From assembly GCF_026109735.1 (NCBI RefSeq), contig NZ_CP069620.1:1488001-1552000 (forward strand): 64,000 nt of DNA. Direction: 5' to 3'. Each line of letters starts with the position of its first letter. Position 1 is the stretch's first letter. The notes beneath the pieces are model-generated. The model saw only the letters and a list, made by a program, of their open reading frames with translations. It did not search any database and was not told the origin of the DNA. Positions 1 to 7,918 of this stretch are shown in pieces. The DNA is from Salinimicrobium tongyeongense. GTDB taxonomy: Bacteria > Bacteroidota > Bacteroidia > Flavobacteriales > Flavobacteriaceae. A program made the translations under genes and the position numbers.

Positions 1-737
1 TAATCTGTATATGGAATATTTAATACATCTGCTCCATCTACAGTACAACCATCTTCTTCACTACATGACGCACCTAATTGATCTACCAGGTTTATCCTTC
101 CAAATACAGTTCCGGTTGGATCTTGGGTTGGATCGTCATTTGTTGCATCAACGATGTGGGTGAATGTTCCATCTGCATTGAAGATATAACGATCATCATA
201 CATGCCGGTTCCAGCTTTACTATCAGGCGGGGCACTGTACCATTCTACAGGAGTTGTTCCTCCTACGGGGCCTAATCCGAAATGACCTGGGGCAGAGGCT
301 TTAATACGCCATTCTTTACCTATTAATTTTTCAATTAATTCGGCCGGTGGCTCATAGGTTACGAGTACTTCTACTTCCACAGGGGTTGAAGTGGCAGTAC
401 CACCGGGACCATAGGCTACAACAGTAACTGTGTGTACGTTAGTTCCAATTTTAGAAAATTGGTGGGTGTAAGTACCATTTGATGCAGTTCCCGAACTTCC
501 ATTTTCAAATATGTACTTGTAAGTCATAGCTCCATCTGCAGATGCATTAAACACTACTTCCCCAGAACCGTCTCCATGCGGCATATCTGTGCTTTGTCCC
601 ACAACCTCTGTAGAAACACTAAGGTTTTTTGGGCTTGTGAGCTCTCCGAATTCGAAATCTTCTTCAGCACAACCCACTGCAAGAACAGAGAGAAGAAGGA
701 TGAAGAATATGTTCTTTATTTTTAAATTATTTTTCAT
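1..737 (-). CDS. SusE-like PKD lipoprotein, partial (3' end outside window)
   Basis: The reading frame opens at an ATG at 737 and runs off the window at base 1 without a stop, giving about 245 residues. It begins with a lipoprotein signal (KNIFFILLLSVLAVGCAEED), so the protein is probably anchored in the outer membrane. Residues about 30-120 look like a PKD-type beta-sandwich (TYKYIFENGS, GTYTHQFSKIGTNVHTVTV). Residues from about 130 have the pattern KEWRIKASAPGHFGLGP and DDRYIFNADGTFTH, seen in surface glycan-binding proteins of flavobacterial utilisation loci. It is the fourth gene of the susC-susD operon, 11 bp after the PKD/CBM gene. Glycan binding is likely; whether a catalytic domain such as GH16 follows cannot be seen. 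Confidence 0.75.
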   Translation of the reverse strand, partial: MKNNLKIKNIFFILLLSVLAVGCAEEDFEFGELTSPKNLSVSTEVVGQSTDMPHGDGSGEVVFNASADGAMTYKYIFENGSSGTASNGTYTHQFSKIGTNVHTVTVVAYGPGGTATSTPVEVEVLVTYEPPAELIEKLIGKEWRIKASAPGHFGLGPVGGTTPVEWYSAPPDSKAGTGMYDDRYIFNADGTFTHIVDATNDDPTQDPTGTVFGRINLVDQLGASCSEEDGCTVDGADVLNIPYTD

Positions 738-748
738 GTTTCTTCTGT

Positions 749-2851
749 TTAATTATGAAAGTATATATTGGTCACATACACATTAGCTGTTCCAGTAGGT
801 GTAGCTGAAAAGATGAGCTGTGAAATATGTTCGCGTGTGGTGAGATTTGTGAAATCTGACAATGGAATATCCACGCTCACCCATTGGTTTTGTTCGGGGT
901 TTTCTATAACCACTTCATGTTCGGTATTATCACCGCCCTCTTCATATACTCCGTTTGGACCAAAATCTACCAGCTTAACTTTAAAACTGGTCGCATTTTC
1001 GGTATAGAATTCCACATGCATGTGGGTCATATTGGTAATATCCAATTGGTTTACCACAGTTTCAATTCCAACAAAGTCTAAATTTGTGTAGTGTTTGGAT
1101 AATTTACCCTCATATGTTACCTCCTCATAATTTGCATCAGACCAGTGTGTTCTCCAGGTATCGACTACAACATCATCTGCAACATCACTGAAAATGGATA
1201 TATAGGAGGTTTCTCCGGTTTGTAACTTTTGTATATCATCCAGATAGAATGTTCCTGCTGAATTTCCGGGACCATCTATAAAAATAGTCATGGTAGCATA
1301 TTGACCTGTAGGAACAAAGGCTTCACCTACTCCCTGGGATCCATCGATGTAGCTTTTCACGGCATCTGTACTAAAATTGAAGCTGAGTTCCTCCCAACCG
1401 GCACCTCCGTGGTTAGCCACCACTTCTGTCTGCCGTTCTCCATTAAAACCTCCTTCGAACTTTAAAAGAACAGGAAGAGCAACATCTGACCACAATTTCA
1501 TCGTGATCGTTTTGTTATCGCCACTAAAATCTGCCGGCTCTTCAAGATTAAAGGAAGTACCTTCCCAGGCATTTCCGGCATTTGTAAGTGCCCCAACCAT
1601 GGTAGTAGAAGTATTGGCTCCAGATTTATCCGGATTTGTAACCACCTCAAAGGAAACCCCACCAAAAACTGCAGGGGAGTAGTTTATAGCACTACTATCA
1701 AAAGTAACAGGTAGTTTTAATGGTTCGAGGTTTGTTAACCTGATGTCATCAAAGTAGAAGGAAGTACCTTCTCCTGTATTTCCGAAGTCATGGAACACGA
1801 TCACCCTGTCGTAATCAACAGAAGGATCAAAGGCTGCATAGCTACTCAGGTCAAAAGTCATCTCTTCCCATTCCCCGGTTGTGGTTGTATTGGAGATCAC
1901 TTCAACAAATACTGTAGGATTTCCATTTGCATCGGGCTCAGAACCTGAATCTTCAATTTTAAATAGTACAGGGACCCCTGCTTTAGGGGGCCAGGCTTTC
2001 ATTTTAACTGCAGTACCTTCAGCAAAATTGAGAGGTTCATCAAGAGATAAAGAAATTCCTGCCCATGTCTCTGCCCCGGCTGATTTTTTAAGCTCCACTA
2101 CTTTAGAGCTGGTGTTGATGCCGCTCATATCTGGATTAGCCACCACTTCGCCACTGGCTCCTCCAAATCCTGCCCAGGTATAATCCAGCTTTTCAGATTC
2201 AAAATCTACCGGAAGAAATAATGGATCTGTAATTGTGACCTCCTGAGTAGCTTCAATGGTCGCTTCACCACCACTTAGGGCAACAACGCGGATATTATAG
2301 GTGCCAACAGTTTCATAGGTATGACTTAGGGTTTCTCCAGCCATAAGAGGAGTGGGCTCTTCATTTTCGAGATCTCCAAAGTAAACGTTATACATAGCAG
2401 CATAATCTGCTGTGGCACTAACGGAGATTGTGTAACTATCCTGAGGGTCCTTATTAATGTTAATCTCCAGGTTCTCGGGTGCACGGAAGGAAACAGTCAA
2501 TGGCTGGGTACCTTCAGCAGATTCTCCTGCGATGTTTGTTCCTGTGATCACGACGTTGTAATCACCTTCAGCATAGGTATGGGTTACACTCTCCCCAACA
2601 CCAATTTCTTCCGAAGGTGTAGAACCGTCACCAAAATCAACTGTGAATAAATTTGCGCCCTCACCAGATGGAATAATGGTCACCAAACCAGTGTTGTCTT
2701 GAGTGATCTTAAAGGTTGCTCCCAAATTTGACGGGGCTGCAAGTCCTTCCAGATCCACTCCTAAACTATCATCGTCTTTATCACAGCTTATTACGGCCGT
2801 GCTAACAAAAACAGCTAAGATGATTCTAAATATATTTTTCATAATCTTCAT
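749..2851 (-). CDS. PKD and carbohydrate-binding-module surface lipoprotein
   Basis: This 700-residue protein starts with a lipoprotein signal ending in STAVISC followed by acidic residues, typical of surface-exposed Bacteroidota lipoproteins. Two PKD-like domains span about 40-122 and 123-207 (FTVDFGDGS, VTHTYAEGDYNV; YNVYFGD, LSHTYETVGTYNI). Then come two related carbohydrate-binding-like beta-sandwiches at about 210-370 and 378-550, each opening with LPV(D/T)F and closing with FYFDDI or FYLDDI, and a third, more divergent module to the C-terminus. It follows susD by 15 bp in the same operon and probably captures polysaccharide at the cell surface for the SusCD transporter. No catalytic motif was recognised. 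M4 is an alternative start. Confidence 0.85.
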   Translation of the reverse strand: MKIMKNIFRIILAVFVSTAVISCDKDDDSLGVDLEGLAAPSNLGATFKITQDNTGLVTIIPSGEGANLFTVDFGDGSTPSEEIGVGESVTHTYAEGDYNVVITGTNIAGESAEGTQPLTVSFRAPENLEININKDPQDSYTISVSATADYAAMYNVYFGDLENEEPTPLMAGETLSHTYETVGTYNIRVVALSGGEATIEATQEVTITDPLFLPVDFESEKLDYTWAGFGGASGEVVANPDMSGINTSSKVVELKKSAGAETWAGISLSLDEPLNFAEGTAVKMKAWPPKAGVPVLFKIEDSGSEPDANGNPTVFVEVISNTTTTGEWEEMTFDLSSYAAFDPSVDYDRVIVFHDFGNTGEGTSFYFDDIRLTNLEPLKLPVTFDSSAINYSPAVFGGVSFEVVTNPDKSGANTSTTMVGALTNAGNAWEGTSFNLEEPADFSGDNKTITMKLWSDVALPVLLKFEGGFNGERQTEVVANHGGAGWEELSFNFSTDAVKSYIDGSQGVGEAFVPTGQYATMTIFIDGPGNSAGTFYLDDIQKLQTGETSYISIFSDVADDVVVDTWRTHWSDANYEEVTYEGKLSKHYTNLDFVGIETVVNQLDITNMTHMHVEFYTENATSFKVKLVDFGPNGVYEEGGDNTEHEVVIENPEQNQWVSVDIPLSDFTNLTTREHISQLIFSATPTGTANVYVTNIYFHN

Positions 2852-2866
2852 GTGTTATTGAATGAC

Positions 2867-4402
2867 TTACTGATAAGCAGGATCTTGCTCCAATTGAGTA
2901 TTTGTTAAGTCCTGTAATGGAATAGGAAGTTTATCATGTTTCCCTTCTACATAACCCTTAAATTCCAGATATTGAGCAGCGAGACCGGCCCTTTGAAGAT
3001 CAAACCACCTATGGCCTTCTCCTGCAAGTTCCAGTCTTCTTTCTCTAAGAATATTCTCGAAAGTGGCGGGAACAGACTCTTCTCCAACTCTATTTCTTAC
3101 GGCATCCAATAAGGCCTGAGCACGGTTAGTATCTCCCCCACCTCTTACCAAAGCCTCTGCTTCGAGTAAATAAGTGTCTGCCAATCTTATGTCATAAAAA
3201 TTCTGAGACCAGTTAAGTTCAAAGTTTCCTCCCCCAGTAGATCGATCTTCCTGTTCTCCTGCGAATTTCTTAAGGAAATACCCGGTGTCCTGATAACTTT
3301 CTTCATAAGAAATTATACCTGCCTGTTCAAGGCTGTCAAGATTACTTATGGTGTATTTATACCTATTGTCATAGCTGCCATCATTGTAAATAAAGGCATC
3401 CACAAGTTTTTTGGTAGGAATATTAAACCCCCATCCCGCAATAAAGTCGGGCGCACCCTTACCTTGTTGCAGAACGTTATATCCCCGGGGAGCCGACATT
3501 TGGTTTAGCAGGTTACCCTCTGTGCAACCAATACAGTCCCAATCTCCCCAGTTTGAAGCCGAGGAATGGATTACTTCAAAAATTGATTCCTCATTGAACT
3601 GATTTTCATTTTCAAAAAGATCTCCAAAATTTTCAAGTAGTTTATACCCATACTGGCTGGTGCCTCCTGGGGTTCCATTTACATCGCTAAACTGCTGGGC
3701 AGCCTCTCCAAACCTCTCCAGGTGCAGAAACACCTTTCCTAAAAGTGCTTTTCCGGCACCCTGTGTAGCCCTGCCGGCTTCGGTTGCCGCATCGATTTGT
3801 GTGGGGAGGTTTGGAATGGCTTCTGTTAGATCCTGTTCAATTTGAGCAAAAACTTCTGATCGATCTACCTGTACGGCATTACCCAATTCACTCGCTGCAA
3901 CAGGCTCAGTAAATAATGGAATACGATCAAACAATCTTATTAAATCAAAATAGTAGTAAGCTCTGAGAAATTTCATCTCGGCCTCAAATCTGCTCCTCAA
4001 CTGTTCATCCATTTCTGTATTTGGCAATTTTGAAAGCAGGACATTTGTTCGGTAAATACCGGAATAACTTCTCCTCCACAGTTCTTCCTGTGGACCTGTT
4101 GCAGGATCTAAGGTGTAACTGGACCAGGCCTGAATGGCTGGAACATCCTGAGAGTTCCCTCCTCCGGCATAAAAATCATCGGAAGCAACGTTAAGTGCAA
4201 ATTCTTTGGCTACATAATTTTGCCCAACCCATCCTATAGGATCATAGGCTGCAACCAAACCATTATAAGCTTCCTGTGCATTACGATAATAGTTTGATTC
4301 CAGGCTTTGGCCACGGGGCTCTACTTCCAGGAAGTCATCACTACATGCAGTCAATGTAACCGCTGAGACAACGACTGCTATATATTTTATAAATTTTTTC
4401 AT
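2867..4402 (-). CDS. susD: SusD/RagB family nutrient-binding lipoprotein
   Basis: The 511-residue product has a lipobox at Cys20 (TLTACSDDFLEVEPRG), the hallmark N-terminus of SusD/RagB proteins, followed by helical TPR-like segments (LRAYYYFDLIRLF) and the conserved C-terminal motif (RERRLELAGEGHRWFDLQR). In this family SusD is a lid on the SusC barrel that binds glycan outside the cell. It lies 25 bp after susC in the same operon, as expected. The substrate cannot be told from this protein alone; the downstream beta-sandwich proteins and the GH3 enzyme elsewhere in the window fit a beta-glucan, but this is inference. Confidence 0.95.
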   Translation of the reverse strand: MKKFIKYIAVVVSAVTLTACSDDFLEVEPRGQSLESNYYRNAQEAYNGLVAAYDPIGWVGQNYVAKEFALNVASDDFYAGGGNSQDVPAIQAWSSYTLDPATGPQEELWRRSYSGIYRTNVLLSKLPNTEMDEQLRSRFEAEMKFLRAYYYFDLIRLFDRIPLFTEPVAASELGNAVQVDRSEVFAQIEQDLTEAIPNLPTQIDAATEAGRATQGAGKALLGKVFLHLERFGEAAQQFSDVNGTPGGTSQYGYKLLENFGDLFENENQFNEESIFEVIHSSASNWGDWDCIGCTEGNLLNQMSAPRGYNVLQQGKGAPDFIAGWGFNIPTKKLVDAFIYNDGSYDNRYKYTISNLDSLEQAGIISYEESYQDTGYFLKKFAGEQEDRSTGGGNFELNWSQNFYDIRLADTYLLEAEALVRGGGDTNRAQALLDAVRNRVGEESVPATFENILRERRLELAGEGHRWFDLQRAGLAAQYLEFKGYVEGKHDKLPIPLQDLTNTQLEQDPAYQ

Positions 4403-4427
4403 AATAGTAACTTTTATGATTATTCAA

Positions 4428-7400
4428 TTAAAAACCTAATGAAGCTCCAAGCATGAATGATCTCGCTTGTGGATAAATACCCCTGTCAATACTTAACACA
4501 CCTCCTCCAATTTCTGGATCAAAACCTGTGTATTTTGTAAACGTTAATAAATTTTCACTCATTACGTATACCCTCACCTTCTCAAATCCTACTGAGGAAA
4601 GAAGAGATTCGGGTAAATTGTATCCAATTTGGGCAGTCTTAATTCTGAAGTAATCTCCATCTTCCAGGTAGAAATCTGACGGATTACTGTAATTATTATT
4701 AGGGTCATCATTTGTCATGCGAGGGTAGGAATTTGAGGTACCAGGCCCTGTCCAACGTTCCATGGCTTTTGCTGGGTAATTGGCATTAGCGATATCGAGG
4801 CGGCGAAGCCCCTGGAATATCTGGTTCCCGGCTACACCCTGTCCAAAAATTGTAAAATCAAAGTTTTTATAGTAACCACTCAAGGTAATACCATAAGACC
4901 AATCGGGCGTTGGATCCCCAATAAAGACCCTATCTTCTTCTCCAATAGAACCGCTACCATCTGAATCCTGCCATCTAAAATCTCCGGGTACAGCGTTAGG
5001 CTGAATCAGGTCTCCATTGGCATTTGTATAATTATTTATTTCTTCCTGAGTTTGGAAAACCCCCAAAGTTTTAAATCCATAGAATGAATTTACGGCCTCT
5101 CCAACAGCAGTTCTGGTGATAGGAAAGGTACTGGACTGAAAAGCTACACCTCCATCTAGATACTCCTGCCCGTCTCCCAGGTATGTAACTTCATTATGAA
5201 GATAAGAAGCATTTGTATTGATATTAATACCATAATCCTCTTTATTTAAGGAGTAACCAAAATTCACTTCTACACCCGTATTTTCCATGTCTCCCACATT
5301 ACGAGCCGGATTACCAATTACCCCGGCAAATGCTGGTATTCTAGGATAGAGCAAAATATCGGTGGTTTCTTTCTTGTACCAGTCTACTTCAAGTGAAAAT
5401 CCATTGAGGAAGCGTGATTCAAAACCAATATTCAGCTGGCTGGTCTCCTCCCATTTCAAATCTGGGTTGGCCGGAGCATCGGGGCTGTAACCCACATCAT
5501 AACTTCCAAGCTGATCACCAAACGCATAATTTCTACCCGAACCAATTGTTGAGAGGTAAGCAAGATCCCCTACATTATCATTCCCAACGACACCATAACT
5601 CCCTCTCAATTTAAAAAAGCCTACAGGATTGTTACCTCCCCAGAAATTTTCTCTCGAAACAACCCAACCTATAGACCCGGAGGGAAATACGCCATACTTG
5701 TTATTAGCTCCAAACCTGGAGGAACCATCTCTACGAACAATCCCGCTAAAAAGGTATTTTTCAGCATAATTATAGTTGAGCCTTGCAAAAAGTGATGATA
5801 CTTTATGAGGAACATTCTCATAACCATTTGCCACTACTTTATTTTCCGGCACATCAAAATTTAAAGATGCATCATCAAAATTGTCTACGGGAATCCCAAA
5901 TTTTGTCACACTTAAACCTTTTGCTTCATTTTCCTTATAAGCCCCCTGTCCTAACAGTATGGTGAAGTTATGTTGATCAATTTCATCTGAATACGACAAG
6001 GTATTCTCAAGGTTATAATCAAGTTTGTTATTGCTGCTCCTGGTAAAAGAAGTTTCTGCAGTACTAAAAGATGCGTTTAGGTAGTTGATGGGAGTAAAAG
6101 ATTCATCTCCCCAGTAGGAAAGCTTCACCCCAAGGTTTGATCTAAAAACAAGGCCTTCAATAGGTTCTGCTTCAACAAAGGCATTCCCCACAAAATTATC
6201 ACTGTACCCGAAATTACCAAGACGGGTTTGAATATATGCCAAAGGGTTGATAATTTCCTGAGCAACTTGTTGAGAAATACCATAAGGATTTCCATTGGCA
6301 TCTCTTAGAAAAGGAAGATCCTGATTGTATGGAAATTGAGAAAGCCTATCAGGATCAGTTACTATCACAGGGGTCAAAGGGTCAAGATTTATAGCAGAGC
6401 TTAAAGGCCCTCCATATTCACTGTTCGTATTTCCTATTCCTATACTTTTATTTCTTGAATAACCAAAATTCTCACCAAAAGTCAACCAGGGTGTGACTTC
6501 ATGGGTAGAATTTAAACGAAGATTGGTACGTTCATAGTTGGAAATATCTGTAGCTACAATACCTTCCTCTTCCAGATATCCAAAAGAAAAATAGAACGTG
6601 GAAACGTCATTTCCACCACTAATGCTGAGTTCATGGTTTTGACGAAAAGCCGAATCATTAAAAATAACATCCTGCCAGTCTGTTCCCTTACCCAGAGCAC
6701 TAAGGTCATTAAAAACCACGCCCTCTCCATCATTAACACTTGCTTCATTACGCAGGGCTGCATATTGGGTCGCATTTGTCATGTCTATGCGTTCTGCAGG
6801 TTCAGAAAAACCAAGATAGGTGTTGTAATTAACCCTAATTCTTCCAGCTTTGCCAGATTTAGTAGTAATAAGTATCACACCACTCGCAGCCCTTGCACCA
6901 TATATGGCCTGAGAGGCTGCATCTTTTAATACTTCGATTGATGCAATATCAGATTGATTCAAATATCCTATTCCACCATCGTCTACAACCACCCCATCAA
7001 CTATCCATAACGGGTTGTTGTTATTAAGAGTGGTAATTCCCCGTACACGTATGGTAGCTCCCGAACCTGGTTGCCCACTCGCAGCAGCTACGGTCAAACC
7101 TGAAGTACGGCCCTGCAGGGCTTCACCCACAGTATTTATAGGCATAGTTTCTAGATCTGAAGCATTTACGCTAGAAATAGCCCCGGTTACCACACTTCGT
7201 TTTTGGGTTCCATATCCAACAACCACCACTTCATCGAGAGAGGCAGCATCAGGAGTGAGTGTAATCATTAATTCTTCCTGGTCATCTACTACAGTTTCTA
7301 CGGTCTCATAACCCATGTAAGAGAACACGAGCACATCTCCGGTTGCTGCCTCTATAGCAAACTTTCCGTCGAAATCTGTAAGTGTCCCTGTTGTTGTGCC

Positions 7401-7535
7401 CTTGATAATGACATTGGCACCCGGCAGGGGAATACCATCCCCATCTACAACAGTACCTGTTATTTGCTCTGTTTGAGCTAAAGCCGTACTTACCACGAAC
7501 AAAAATAACATCACTAAATAGTTCTTGATTTTCAT
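4428..7535 (-). CDS. susC: SusC/RagA family TonB-linked outer membrane transporter
   Basis: This 1035-residue protein has a signal peptide (LFLFVVSTALAQ), a CarboxypepD_reg-like domain (residues about 22-95: ITGTVVDGDGIPLPGANV), the SusC signature EVVVVGYGTQKRSVVTGAIS, a plug domain (GTSGLTV-type motif here ALQGRTSGLTVAAASGQ; NPLWIVDGV; IEVLKDAASQAIYGARAASG) and a long TonB-dependent barrel ending in an aromatic C-terminus (MLGASLGF). Length is normal for the family. It is the first gene of the operon susC-susD-PKD/CBM-SusE-like. The 383 bp upstream separate it from the co-oriented regulator gene and hold candidate regulator sites. Confidence 0.96.
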   Translation of the reverse strand: MKIKNYLVMLFLFVVSTALAQTEQITGTVVDGDGIPLPGANVIIKGTTTGTLTDFDGKFAIEAATGDVLVFSYMGYETVETVVDDQEELMITLTPDAASLDEVVVVGYGTQKRSVVTGAISSVNASDLETMPINTVGEALQGRTSGLTVAAASGQPGSGATIRVRGITTLNNNNPLWIVDGVVVDDGGIGYLNQSDIASIEVLKDAASQAIYGARAASGVILITTKSGKAGRIRVNYNTYLGFSEPAERIDMTNATQYAALRNEASVNDGEGVVFNDLSALGKGTDWQDVIFNDSAFRQNHELSISGGNDVSTFYFSFGYLEEEGIVATDISNYERTNLRLNSTHEVTPWLTFGENFGYSRNKSIGIGNTNSEYGGPLSSAINLDPLTPVIVTDPDRLSQFPYNQDLPFLRDANGNPYGISQQVAQEIINPLAYIQTRLGNFGYSDNFVGNAFVEAEPIEGLVFRSNLGVKLSYWGDESFTPINYLNASFSTAETSFTRSSNNKLDYNLENTLSYSDEIDQHNFTILLGQGAYKENEAKGLSVTKFGIPVDNFDDASLNFDVPENKVVANGYENVPHKVSSLFARLNYNYAEKYLFSGIVRRDGSSRFGANNKYGVFPSGSIGWVVSRENFWGGNNPVGFFKLRGSYGVVGNDNVGDLAYLSTIGSGRNYAFGDQLGSYDVGYSPDAPANPDLKWEETSQLNIGFESRFLNGFSLEVDWYKKETTDILLYPRIPAFAGVIGNPARNVGDMENTGVEVNFGYSLNKEDYGININTNASYLHNEVTYLGDGQEYLDGGVAFQSSTFPITRTAVGEAVNSFYGFKTLGVFQTQEEINNYTNANGDLIQPNAVPGDFRWQDSDGSGSIGEEDRVFIGDPTPDWSYGITLSGYYKNFDFTIFGQGVAGNQIFQGLRRLDIANANYPAKAMERWTGPGTSNSYPRMTNDDPNNNYSNPSDFYLEDGDYFRIKTAQIGYNLPESLLSSVGFEKVRVYVMSENLLTFTKYTGFDPEIGGGVLSIDRGIYPQARSFMLGASLGF

Positions 7536-7591
7536 TGACTGTTTAATTTAGTTGTTAGTGTAAAATTGTTAATATCACCACCTCTTTAAAA

Positions 7592-7669
7592 TTGTCTTTA
7601 CAGTGATCGAAATCGTTTTCGAGTTATCAAAAAGACAACTACACGAACTTCAAATTATAGAAAAGACAA
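7592..7669 (-). promoter_or_regulatory. candidate regulator sites upstream of susC
   Basis: In the 383-bp gap between susC and the regulator gene, AAAGACAA occurs at 7631-7638 and 7662-7669, exactly 31 bp apart (three helical turns), and its complement TTGTCTTT at 7592-7599. Between them, 7607-7622 carries the imperfect palindrome TCGAAA-4-TTTCGA. A -7-like box on the minus strand (TAATTTTG) lies at 7806-7799, which would give a long leader. Binding by the adjacent regulator is inference. Confidence 0.35.
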
Positions 7670-7918
7670 TATCTATAAGGATAGCTGTTAAATTTGTGTT
7701 ACTAATGTATTAAGTAAAAGAAAAGATGAAACAAATACCGCCTTTACAAAAAACCTACAGAGAGTAGAAGGTACATGTAAAGATTATTAAAACTCCTGCA
7801 AAATTAAGGTTTCAACAAGAAAAATCCCCCAATTTAAAGCCTGCTCAAAAGGTTGTAAAACCAGGATGTTTGGTAAAATGTAGAGGTGTTGTAGAGGTAA
7901 AATACAGCATTGTTAAGG

